Assembly (NCBI GenBank): GCA_964412395.1
Contig: CAYPOY010000239.1
Coordinates: 1 to 8,063, forward strand
Source of the DNA: CAYPOY01 sp964412395
GTDB lineage: Bacteria; Chloroflexota; Anaerolineae; B4-G1
Direction of reading: 5' to 3'
DNA: 8,063 bases
This document shows, piece after piece, positions 1 through 6,339 of this stretch (the stretch's first letter is position 1; every line of letters begins with the position of its first letter). The position numbers and the translations under genes were made by a program. Under the pieces are notes generated by a model that saw only the letters and a program-made list of their open reading frames with translations, did not search any database and was not told the DNA's origin.

Positions 1-688
1 CGGCGTTGAGGGAAGTCACCTTGCCTTGCATAGGCAATCCAACCAGGAAATCGCACCGCTCCCGCACCAGTTGCCGTAGCCCCTGCCCCTCGCTGCCTAC
101 CACCAGTGCCAGCGGTCCGGTCAGGTCGGCCTCATGGTAGAGTTGCGCATCGCGCACCGCTTCCAATCCAACCACCCACACGTCGTGCGCCTTGAGCCTG
201 CCGATGGCATTCACCAGGTTGGTCACCTGTGCCGTCAACAGGTATTCCACTGCACCTGCCGAAGCGTGAACCACCGCCGGTGTGATGCCCACTGCTCTCC
301 GCCGCTGAACTACCACCCCGTGTGCGCCCACGGCTTCGGCAGTGCGCAGCAAACTCCCCGCGTTTTGAGGGTCCTGCAGCAGGTCAAGCAGCAGGAGCAG
401 GGGAGCCTCATCGTGCGATTGGGCCAGCGCCAGGATGTCATCAAGCGCACTGTAGGGATATGCACTCGTCTCCAATGCTACGCCCTGGTGATGGACTTTG
501 CCGAGCCGGTCCAGGTTGCGCCGTTCGGTGCGATTCACCGACACCCCGGCCTGCTCGGCCAGGAAAACGATCTGGCCGACGATGTCCGTTTGCCGGACAC
601 CTTCGGCCAGCATCACTTTGTAGGGCTTGCGCCGCCCGGCCCGCAGTGATTCGAGGACCGCATTCCGACCGTAGAGGATTTCCCTCAT
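1..688 (-). CDS. rlmB: 23S rRNA (guanosine-2'-O)-methyltransferase, TrmH/SpoU family (RlmB-like), 3' end cut off by window edge
   Basis: SpoU-class SPOUT enzyme expected to transfer a methyl group from S-adenosylmethionine to a ribose 2'-OH of 23S rRNA (G2251 in the RlmB group). I translated 229 residues from the minus strand. The N-terminus (MREILYGRNAVLESLRAGRR) matches the substrate-binding domain start typical of RlmB, with HHQGVAL near residue 66. The three SpoU motifs are present: motif 1 around residues 101-115 (LDLLQDPQNAGSLLR, with Asn109 and Arg115), motif 2 at 196-204 (VVGSEGQGL, Glu200) and motif 3 at 218-229 (LPMQGKVTSLNA, with the SAM-site Asn228). Family members are about 240-260 residues, so only the last 15-30 residues are missing. 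The ATG overlaps the cysS stop (ATGA), and its Shine-Dalgarno is formed by the last glycine codons of cysS, implying translational coupling. The exact target base is inferred from the family; related TrmH-family enzymes with another rRNA or tRNA target cannot be excluded. Confidence 0.9.
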   Translation of the reverse strand, partial: MREILYGRNAVLESLRAGRRKPYKVMLAEGVRQTDIVGQIVFLAEQAGVSVNRTERRNLDRLGKVHHQGVALETSAYPYSALDDILALAQSHDEAPLLLLLDLLQDPQNAGSLLRTAEAVGAHGVVVQRRRAVGITPAVVHASAGAVEYLLTAQVTNLVNAIGRLKAHDVWVVGLEAVRDAQLYHEADLTGPLALVVGSEGQGLRQLVRERCDFLVGLPMQGKVTSLNA

Positions 689-2145
689 CCTCCTCCGTGC
701 TCCATACGCCAGGTTGGCCCCTCGGGCCAATCTTCGACCACGATGCCAAGTTCGGTCAGTCGGTGGCGCAGCGCGTCTGCTTGCCCCCAGTTATGGGTCT
801 CACGATGTCGCTGACGAATGTCCAAAATGATATCCATCAGCCCCTCAACCAACTTACTGCTGACCTCCTGAGTCAGATCATCGGGGATGATACCCAGTAT
901 CTTGCCACCCAATTCACGGTAGAGGCTGTCCATCGCTGCCAGTGTGCCCCGGCTCACCGGTTGCCCCGAGGCCAACAGTGTGTTCACTGCCTTGCTGAAG
1001 TCGAAGAGGGAGGCGATCGCCTTGGGTGTGTTGAAATCATCGTTCATCGCCGCCATAAATGCTTCACGGTGTGGGTCCAGGTCAGCGATGTAGGAAAGGT
1101 CCGCCGTGCCCAACGGCACAGCATGCTCCATCCGCATCCGCAGCGTGCGCACAGTGTTATGCAGCCGCTCGACTCCCCGCTCGGCGGCCAATACTGCGTC
1201 CCGGCTAAAGTCCATTGGTCCCCGGTAGTGGCTTGAGAGGACGAAGAGACGGAGTGCCTCCGGGCTGTAGATCTCGAGTGCATCCTTGATGGTGAGGAAG
1301 TTACCCAGGCTTTTGCTCATCTTGACACTGTTGACGGTCAGGGAACCGACCAGAATCCAGTAGCGGGCGAAGGGTTTACCGGTGGCAGCCTCCGACTGGG
1401 CGATTTCGCACTCGTTGTGAGGGAAGATGTTGTCCAGCCCGCCACCGTGAATGTCGAATGTATCACCCAGATACTTGGTCGCCATCGCCGAGCACTCTAT
1501 GTGCCAGCCTGGATAGCCCCAGCCCCAGGGGGAGGGCCAGCGCAGAATATGCTCCGGCTCAGCGTGTTTCCACAGCGCGAAATCGGCCGGATGCCGCTTC
1601 TCTTCCCGCACTGCCACCCGCACTCCTGCATCCAGTTCCTCGACCTTGCGCCCGGAGAGTTTACCGTACTCGGGGAACTGCTTCACCGAAAAGTAAACGT
1701 TGCCTTCTGCCGTCTCGTAGGCGTACCCCTTCTCCAGCAGCGTCTTGACCATCTCGATCTGCTCGGGGATGTGGCAACTGGCGCGCGGGGAGATGTTGGG
1801 GCGACCCACCCCCAGGGCATCCATGTCCTCGAAGTAGGAACGGGTGTAGATCTCCACCAGTTCCATCGGCTCCACCCGCTCCCGCTGCGATCCCTTTACA
1901 ATGCGGTCCTCTCCCGTATCCAGCAAGTGGCCCACGTCGGTGATGTTCTGGACGTAGCGGACCTTGTAGCCCAGGTAGCGCAGGTAACGCGCGACGACGT
2001 CCATCGCTACATACGTTTTGGCGTGGCCCAGGTGAGCATAGTCCTGCACCGTCGGACCGCAAACGTACATCCCCACTCGCCCCCTCTCCAGCGGTTTAAA
2101 GGGCTCTTTCTGACGGGTTAGGTAGTTGAAAATTTGCAGGCTCAT
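685..2145 (-). CDS. cysS: Cysteinyl-tRNA synthetase
   Basis: Class I aminoacyl-tRNA synthetase charging tRNA-Cys with cysteine in the cytoplasm. The protein is 486 residues, slightly longer than the 461 of E. coli CysRS. Landmarks: MYVCGPTVQDYAHLGH at residues 26-41, containing the HIGH-type motif HLGH (38-41); KMSKS at 275-279; and the four residues expected to bind the catalytic zinc, Cys29, Cys218 (WHIECSAM), His243 and Glu247 (FPHNECE). The C-terminal DALR-type anticodon-binding region follows (RHRETHNWGQADALRHRLTELGI). The start is well supported: an AGGGAGGA Shine-Dalgarno (complement of 2153-2160) lies 7 nt before the ATG. It follows the yacL-like gene by 21 bp and overlaps rlmB by 4 bp, so all three should be co-transcribed. 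The tail reads MEHGGG, its glycine codons doubling as the ribosome binding site for rlmB. All catalytic motifs appear intact. Confidence 0.97.
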   Translation of the reverse strand: MSLQIFNYLTRQKEPFKPLERGRVGMYVCGPTVQDYAHLGHAKTYVAMDVVARYLRYLGYKVRYVQNITDVGHLLDTGEDRIVKGSQRERVEPMELVEIYTRSYFEDMDALGVGRPNISPRASCHIPEQIEMVKTLLEKGYAYETAEGNVYFSVKQFPEYGKLSGRKVEELDAGVRVAVREEKRHPADFALWKHAEPEHILRWPSPWGWGYPGWHIECSAMATKYLGDTFDIHGGGLDNIFPHNECEIAQSEAATGKPFARYWILVGSLTVNSVKMSKSLGNFLTIKDALEIYSPEALRLFVLSSHYRGPMDFSRDAVLAAERGVERLHNTVRTLRMRMEHAVPLGTADLSYIADLDPHREAFMAAMNDDFNTPKAIASLFDFSKAVNTLLASGQPVSRGTLAAMDSLYRELGGKILGIIPDDLTQEVSSKLVEGLMDIILDIRQRHRETHNWGQADALRHRLTELGIVVEDWPEGPTWRMEHGGG

Positions 2146-2152
2146 TGCGCTA

Positions 2153-2160
2153 TCCTCCCT
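2153..2160 (-). promoter_or_regulatory. Ribosome binding site of cysS
   Basis: On the minus strand this reads AGGGAGGA, a near-complete anti-Shine-Dalgarno complement, with a 7-nt spacer before the ATG at 2145. It lies wholly in the 21-bp gap after the yacL-like stop codon, and it fixes the cysS start. Confidence 0.85.
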
Positions 2161-2166
2161 TGACCC

Positions 2167-3216
2167 CTACCTCGCTAACCGGGCGAAAAGCATGCGACCA
2201 GCCGCCGTCTGCAGCACCTTGGTCACAATCACTTCTACTTCTCGGTTAATACGTGACTCTCCGTCTTCTATCACAACCATGGTGCCATCGTCCAGGTATC
2301 CTACACCCTGGCTAATCTCCTTCCCCTTCTGAACGATCTTGACAACGAGCGACTCGCCGGGGAGAAGGAGGGCTTTGACCGCGTTAGCCAGTTCGTTGAT
2401 GTTAAGCACTCTCACGCCTTGCAACTCCGCCACACGATTGAGGTTGTAATCGTTGGTGACGATGGGACAGTGTAGTTGTTTTGCCAACAGCACCAACTTA
2501 TCGTCAACCTCCCGCACTTCCTCAATGTCCATGTCGGTGACGCGCACTGGCGTGACAGATTCGTTTTGGAGCCGATGCAACATGTCCAACCCGCGACGTC
2601 CCCGGTTGCGACGCAGGGCATCGGAAGAATCGGCGATGTGCTGGATCTCGTTGAGCACAAAGCGCGGGACCAGCATCTCGCCTTCGATGAAACCGGTGTG
2701 GCTGATATCGGCGATGCGTCCGTCAATGATGACGCTGGTGTCCAGTAACACGGGTTTATGCCCGTTGCCTCCAGCTTCCGGGCCCTCGCCGCGCGTCGGC
2801 AACTGTCCACGAATGAGGTTGAAAATATCGTGTTGACGGGTGATCATCACCATAATTCCCAGGTAGCCGAAGAGCGCAGCAGCGATGAAGGGCAGAACCT
2901 GACTGAAGGGCGGCGGGAGCATCGAGATTGGGAATGAGACCAGAGCAGCGATGATCAGGCCGACGATCAATCCAAGCACAGTAGCCAGCAGTTGCTGCGC
3001 TGGTGCCTGGCGAATGCGCTTGCGCACAGCCAGGAAAGGCCGCACAGTCACGTAGGGCGTCAATACCAGGCCGATCAGCGCACCGACGAGCAGAAAGATC
3101 GCCACATACTGATAGGGCGAGCCTCCTAACTGGGCTGCGACATAGGTGCCCAAAAAGACCCCTCCGATAGCCATCAGGATCATGCCTACAATACGAGATA
3201 TGAATTCTATACTCAC
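2167..3216 (-). CDS. yacL: Membrane-anchored PIN/TRAM-domain protein, YacL family
   Basis: Predicted integral membrane protein with a cytoplasmic nuclease-like domain; 349 residues. Four hydrophobic segments are visible at about residues 7-28, 37-58, 75-97 and 106-126. A soluble linker follows, then a PIN domain (about 155-275). PIN acidic residues include Asp159 (LLDTS), Asp165 (IIDGR), Glu190 (LNEIQ), Asp238/Asp239 (VDDKLV) and Asp256 (TNDYN), so an Mg-dependent RNase active site appears intact. A TRAM RNA-binding domain (about 283-346, LLPGESLVVKIVQKGKE onward) ends the protein. This order and length match YacL of Gram-positive bacteria, whose substrate is not well established. The start is GTG, chosen because AGGAGG (complement of 3223-3228) sits 6 nt upstream. 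It is first in an operon with cysS and rlmB, echoing the Firmicutes yacL-cysS-rlmB neighbourhood. Membrane-linked RNA processing is inferred from the domains only. Confidence 0.9.
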   Translation of the reverse strand: MSIEFISRIVGMILMAIGGVFLGTYVAAQLGGSPYQYVAIFLLVGALIGLVLTPYVTVRPFLAVRKRIRQAPAQQLLATVLGLIVGLIIAALVSFPISMLPPPFSQVLPFIAAALFGYLGIMVMITRQHDIFNLIRGQLPTRGEGPEAGGNGHKPVLLDTSVIIDGRIADISHTGFIEGEMLVPRFVLNEIQHIADSSDALRRNRGRRGLDMLHRLQNESVTPVRVTDMDIEEVREVDDKLVLLAKQLHCPIVTNDYNLNRVAELQGVRVLNINELANAVKALLLPGESLVVKIVQKGKEISQGVGYLDDGTMVVIEDGESRINREVEVIVTKVLQTAAGRMLFARLAR

Positions 3217-3260
3217 AAGTACCCTCCTATAAATAAGACCTCACCCGCGAAGCCGGCACG

Positions 3261-3295
3261 AAAACAGGTGAGCACCAGCAAGGCCCTCACCTGCT
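3261..3295 (-). terminator. Terminator-like hairpin in the yacL operon leader (candidate attenuator)
   Basis: On the minus strand CAGGTGAG (3293-3286) and CTCACCTG (3272-3265) form a perfect 8-bp stem. It is extended at the base by AG pairing with UU, and inside by GCC pairing with GGU around a UUGCU loop. Four uridines (3264-3261) follow directly, then CGUG. This resembles an intrinsic terminator with a short U-tract. It lies about 45 nt before the yacL GTG and downstream of the predicted promoter, so it would act within the leader of its own operon rather than at a gene end. No T-run follows it on the plus strand. The structure is plain in the sequence; attenuation is inference. Confidence 0.55.
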
Positions 3296-3440
3296 AAAAG
3301 ACACCACCCGCAGTCGGGGGTTGGTATGCTTGAGTACGGTTTCGCAGACGACTTCGTGGTACAGAATAGGTAAAATAATAAGTACGCGCAACCGAACCGC
3401 ACAATGGACGATGGGGCCACTGATAAGACCAGACACCAGT

Positions 3441-3469
3441 ATCTTAACACATTCGCCGCCAAAAGTCAA
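3441..3469 (-). promoter_or_regulatory. Predicted sigma70-type promoter of the yacL-cysS-rlmB operon
   Basis: On the minus strand TTGACT (-35, 3469-3464) is separated by exactly 17 nt from TAAGAT (-10, 3446-3441). A TG lies one base upstream of the -10 (extended -10, TGTTAAGAT). Transcription would begin near 3434, giving a leader of roughly 215 nt before the yacL GTG. A weaker alternative (TTGCGC-17-TATTCT on the same strand, about 3364-3392) could start a shorter leader. Confidence 0.6.
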
Positions 3470-3661
3470 TGGCGCTATGGCTGGCGATTACCTGCCGAAA
3501 ACTTGCCCAGGGGCGAGTAGCCATTTTCCCACTGTTGGGCTATAATGTATTGTGGGCTGACGCAAAGTGTTCAGATAACACGCTGATCGCGTCGTCCTTC
3601 CTGAACCGGAACCGGTCCCTGGACGCTGAGCCTCTGGGTGAACTTGCAGCAATAGGGCCTG

Positions 3662-3703
3662 AATTGTACTGGCTTGCATCTCTATTCAACCCGCTGTACA
3701 ATT
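3662..3703. repeat. 8-bp inverted repeat flanking the predicted parA promoter (possible operator)
   Basis: AATTGTAC (3662-3669) and its exact reverse complement GTACAATT (3696-3703) are 26 bp apart. The right arm covers the predicted -10 box and the left arm lies just upstream of the -35. This position suits a dimeric repressor site. ParA-family proteins sometimes autoregulate, but no regulator is identified here, and an 8-bp repeat in this AT-richer patch could be fortuitous. Confidence 0.4.
3674..3702 (+). promoter_or_regulatory. Predicted promoter of the parA-GH1 operon
   Basis: TTGCAT (3674-3679, three of six consensus bases) is 17 nt from TACAAT (3697-3702, five of six). Transcription would start near 3709, leaving a leader of about 134 nt before the parA ATG. 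The -10 is good and the -35 weak, consistent with a regulated or modest promoter. Confidence 0.45.
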
Positions 3704-3764
3704 AAGGCCGCGCGATTCATTCTGAGCCTTTGAGAGTTCCCGTGAGTAGCGCACCAGATTCTCG

Positions 3765-3797
3765 AACTTGTTCGGGTTCGCCGCCCTCTAACAAGTT
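3765..3797 (+). repeat. Inverted repeat in the parA leader
   Basis: AACTTGTT (3765-3772) is matched by its perfect reverse complement AACAAGTT (3790-3797) across a 17-nt loop. A competing smaller hairpin is possible (CGAAC 3763-3767 with GTTCG 3776-3780). The left arm sits inside a near-palindrome GAACTTGTTC (3764-3773). No T-run follows, so it is not a terminator. An operator, a binding site for the encoded ATPase system or a 5'-UTR structure are all possible. Confidence 0.35.
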
Positions 3798-3842
3798 GGG
3801 GACTCCAGCACCCCTGTGGAGAAGGGGCAGAGAGGAATCGAG

Positions 3843-4598
3843 ATGAGCAGATACATCGGTGTGCTGAACTACAAAGGTGGCACGGGCAAGACGACCACGG
3901 TGGTGAGCCTGGGCGCTGGCCTGGCCTTGCGTGGGGCACGCGTTCTTTGTATTGATCTGGACGCCCAAGGTAGTCTGGCGATGTGTCTGGGGGTGCATTA
4001 TACCTATTCCCTTACCCACATGTTGTTGGGGCAGGCAGGACCGCAGTCCTGCATCGTCCAGGCACGGGACAATCTTGATCTCATCGCCAGCGATAGCAGC
4101 TTACTTCAGGCCGAGGGGGAGCTTTGGCGCATAAACGACAACCAGACGGCCCTGCACATACTGTCCAGTAAAATGCAGGGCCTGGAGGACGAATATGATT
4201 ACGTCATTCTCGATTTCTCGCCTTCAGCGAGCATCTTAAGCGAGAGCGGGCTGCAATATGCCCGAGAACTCGTCGTGCCGGTCTCGATGAGTTATCTGGC
4301 TATGATAGGAACCCGGCAGGTGATCGAGACGCTGGGGAATGTCAGCCGGACACCTGGGCATCGCGTTTGCCTTTACCTGATCGTACCCACGCTCTACCAC
4401 GCCCGGCGGCGACAGGACCGCGAGGTCCTGGGAATCTTGCAGCGTCACTTTGCCGGTAGGGTGAGCGAGCCGATCCGGGCGAACGTAAAGCTTACCGAAG
4501 CGCCCAGTTACCATAAGACCATCTATGAGTATTCACCCCGCAGCGGAGCCTCGGCTGACTACAAACGTCTGGTAGAGAGAGTTCTTCGTGATGGTTAA
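3843..4598 (+). CDS. ParA/Soj-family (MinD/ParA superfamily) deviant Walker ATPase without a ParB partner
   Basis: 251 residues, the usual length of a small chromosomal-type ParA. Such ATPases dimerise on ATP, bind DNA non-specifically and move or space a cargo (DNA, protein complexes, organelles) over the nucleoid under the control of an ATPase-activating partner. The deviant Walker A is KGGTGKTT at residues 11-18, with the signature lysine Lys11 and Thr in place of the more common Val. Walker A' is IDLDAQGS (37-44, Asp40), Walker B is VILDFSPS (121-128, Asp124), and the C-terminal Soj-like motif is EAPSYHKTIYEYSPRSGASADY (219-240, shown here as a landmark). The ATG at 3843 is preferred over a GTG at 3816 because AGAGG (3831-3835) lies 7 nt upstream and the protein then starts MSRYIGVLNYKGG, as in the family. 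No parB follows. The next gene overlaps it by 8 bp and has a repeat-bearing N-terminal extension that may be the partner. Whether it segregates DNA or positions a protein cargo cannot be settled from sequence. Confidence 0.9.
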   Translation: MSRYIGVLNYKGGTGKTTTVVSLGAGLALRGARVLCIDLDAQGSLAMCLGVHYTYSLTHMLLGQAGPQSCIVQARDNLDLIASDSSLLQAEGELWRINDNQTALHILSSKMQGLEDEYDYVILDFSPSASILSESGLQYARELVVPVSMSYLAMIGTRQVIETLGNVSRTPGHRVCLYLIVPTLYHARRRQDREVLGILQRHFAGRVSEPIRANVKLTEAPSYHKTIYEYSPRSGASADYKRLVERVLRDG

Positions 4599-6243
4599 AA
4601 GAAAGCAAAAGTCTGACAAGGCACTAGGCCACGATCCATTCGAAGGCCTGGATATGGCATGGCTGGAGCGGGAAGAAGGAGCACTATCCATTGAGGTTCT
4701 GGGCCACGATCCATTCGAAGGCGTGGATATGGCATGGATGGGCCGGGAGGAGATCAAGGTTGCACTTGGCGAAACCGAGGCCAAGCCTGTCACAGGCGCA
4801 GCCGGAGAGCTTGCCCTTGAGCAAGCTGCTGCAGAGGTTGAACCGTTGGTCCAGCTCAAACCCCCGGAACCGCTTCGAACGGGCCGTCCAACTGGCGTTG
4901 CTCCTGCAAAAACCCCTATGCCCGAAGCAACGTTCCACTTTCCCGCCGACTTCAAATGGGGTGTCGCCACTGCCGCCCACCAGGTCGAGGGCGACAACAT
5001 CTACAATGACTGGTGGGCCTGGGAGCAGACAGATGGTCACATCAAGAAGGGACATATGTCCATGCTGGCCTGCGACTGGTGGGAGAATGCCGAAGCCGAC
5101 TTCGATCGCGCCACCGAAATGGGCCTGAACGCACTTCGTCTCTCGGTCGAGTGGTCGCGTATCGAGCCCCGCCCTGGCGTGTTTGACGATTCCGCCCTGG
5201 AGCGGTACAGCCAGATGTTGCAAGGCCTGCGCGAGCGCAACATCGAGCCGATGGTCACGCTGCACCATTTCACCAACCCCCGCTGGCTGGTCGAGCGGGG
5301 CGGCTGGGAGGCCCCGGAGACCATCGCGCTCTTCGCCCGCTTCGTGCGCCGGGTCGTCGAGGCGTTGGGCCAGTACTGCGATCTGTGGTGCACCATCAAC
5401 GAGCCTAACGTCTATGGGTACCTGGGTTACCTGGAGGGTGTTTTTCCCCCCGGTCAATCCGATCTGAAAACGGCGATGCGCGTCATCCGCCACCTGCTGG
5501 CGGGCCACGCCGCCGCCTACCGGGAAATCCACGCGCTCCAACCTCGTGCCCGCGTCGGCCTTGCCCACAATATGCGCATCTTCGATCCGGTCAAACCCCG
5601 CTCGCCGTTGGACCGGCGTGTCACCCGAACAGCGGACAAGGTCTACAACCAGGCTGTCCTTACGGCGTTGACCCGGGGCCGCTGGACGCTGCCCCTGGGC
5701 TTTGGCCTGGCCTGGAAACTGCGACGCACCCTCGACTGGGTTGGCCTCAATTACTACACCCGCGATCTGGTCGCCTTTGACCGCACGCAATCTCAGGTGC
5801 TCTTCAGCCGCCGCCTGCACGCCGACGGAGCCGAGCTGCTCGATGGCGGCTACGGCGAGTTCTACCCCCGTGGGATGTTCCGCTGCCTCCAGCGCCTGGC
5901 GCGCCTGGGTCTGCCCATCTATGTCACGGAGAATGGCATCCCCGACGATAACGACGATCAGCGGCCACGTTACCTCCTGACTCACCTGCACCAGATATGG
6001 CATGCGATCCAACTCTGCTACCCGGTGATGGGTTATTACCATTGGACGCTGGTAGACAACTTCGAATGGGCCGATGGATGGACATTGCGCTTCGGGCTCA
6101 TCGCGCTCGATCCTGAAACCCAGGCCCGCACGCCGCGCCGTAGCGCTGACCTCTACGCCGAGATCACCCGGGCCAACGCGATCACAACCCAGATCATTGA
6201 CACCTACGCGCCAGAACTGCGGGCCGAACTGCTGCCTGGATGA
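4591..6243 (+). CDS. Glycoside hydrolase family 1 (beta-glucosidase-like) with a repeat-containing N-terminal extension
   Basis: 550 residues from the ATG, which overlaps the parA stop by 8 bp; a GTG three bases earlier is an alternative start. Residues about 115-530 form a GH1 (beta/alpha)8 barrel, retaining hydrolases that cut beta-linked glucosides or galactosides. Visible GH1 features are FPADFKWGVATAAHQVEG (117-134), His226, the acid/base motif TINEP (Glu271), NYY (387-389), the nucleophile motif VTENG (Glu447) and HWTLVDNFEW (484-493), so catalysis should be intact. Substrate is not assignable. The first ~110 residues are foreign to the family: a basic start (MVKRKQKSDK), two 18-residue repeats (12-29 and 37-54), and an Ala/Pro/Glu-rich, probably disordered linker. 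There is no signal peptide or membrane segment, so it should be cytoplasmic. Met110 sits where an ordinary GH1 would begin, suggesting a fusion. Tight coupling with parA and a basic N-terminus, as in many ParA-activating partners, suggest the extension may interact with ParA; this is inference. Confidence 0.9.
   Translation: MVKRKQKSDKALGHDPFEGLDMAWLEREEGALSIEVLGHDPFEGVDMAWMGREEIKVALGETEAKPVTGAAGELALEQAAAEVEPLVQLKPPEPLRTGRPTGVAPAKTPMPEATFHFPADFKWGVATAAHQVEGDNIYNDWWAWEQTDGHIKKGHMSMLACDWWENAEADFDRATEMGLNALRLSVEWSRIEPRPGVFDDSALERYSQMLQGLRERNIEPMVTLHHFTNPRWLVERGGWEAPETIALFARFVRRVVEALGQYCDLWCTINEPNVYGYLGYLEGVFPPGQSDLKTAMRVIRHLLAGHAAAYREIHALQPRARVGLAHNMRIFDPVKPRSPLDRRVTRTADKVYNQAVLTALTRGRWTLPLGFGLAWKLRRTLDWVGLNYYTRDLVAFDRTQSQVLFSRRLHADGAELLDGGYGEFYPRGMFRCLQRLARLGLPIYVTENGIPDDNDDQRPRYLLTHLHQIWHAIQLCYPVMGYYHWTLVDNFEWADGWTLRFGLIALDPETQARTPRRSADLYAEITRANAITTQIIDTYAPELRAELLPG
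4624..4752 (+). repeat. Two in-frame 54-bp direct repeats, 75-bp period, in the GH1 N-terminal extension
   Basis: Copies lie at 4624-4677 and 4699-4752 and match at 47 of 54 bases by my count, with the shared core GGCCACGATCCATTCGAAGG. They encode LGHDPFEGLDMAWLEREE and LGHDPFEGVDMAWMGREE, separated by seven residues. The second half is predicted to be a short amphipathic helix (Leu/Val, Met, Trp on one side, Glu/Arg on the other). Several differences are synonymous, which suggests duplication followed by selection on the peptide. I do not recognise the motif. Confidence 0.85.
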
Positions 6244-6339
6244 CATGGGGTCACGTCGGAAGTGAGGATGCCAAGGTGAACAAGCGAAGCATTGCCTTTC
6301 GGATAGGCTCGAAATCAAGTCAGGATACTGAGGTAGAGA

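Larger units (their letters stand above)
3217..3842. other. Divergent intergenic region between the yacL operon and the parA operon
   Basis: About 626 bp lie between two diverging genes. I find no convincing protein gene, tRNA or rRNA. Short open frames here lack a good ribosome binding site or family features. The left half is best read as the promoter and long leader of the minus-strand operon. The right half holds a candidate parA promoter and several inverted repeats. A TATAAT hexamer at 3541-3546 (plus strand) has no good -35 partner. A tandem hexamer (AACCGG twice, 3604-3615) and a small inverted repeat (GTGTT-5-AACAC, 3567-3581) lie downstream of it with no assigned role. Confidence 0.7.

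Noticed and set aside
322..2121. Plus-strand open frames of 304 and 234 codons opposite rlmB and cysS
   Set aside because: They lie antisense to two genes with clear motifs and contain no family features.
3217..3434. T-box riboswitch ahead of an operon containing cysS
   Set aside because: Only GGGTGGT of the 14-nt T-box is present; the rest of the consensus and a stem I specifier arrangement were not found.
3541..3703. 6S-like or other structured ncRNA starting at the TATAAT hexamer at 3541
   Set aside because: A terminal pairing can be drawn (ATTGT with ACAAT, GGG with CCC), but the -35 is poor, no long rod-like fold is evident and there is no family signature.
3287..3705. Short open frames of 60-78 codons in the divergent intergenic region
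   Set aside because: They overlap predicted promoters, lack ribosome binding sites and recognisable features, and several start upstream of the predicted transcription start.
3470..4598. Classical parS site for chromosome partitioning
   Set aside because: No match to the TGTTTCACGTGAAACA-type palindrome is seen, and no parB is present.
4591..4680. Signal peptide or lipoprotein signal on the GH1 protein
   Set aside because: The N-terminus is basic, then acidic and repeat-bearing, with no hydrophobic core and no cleavage motif.
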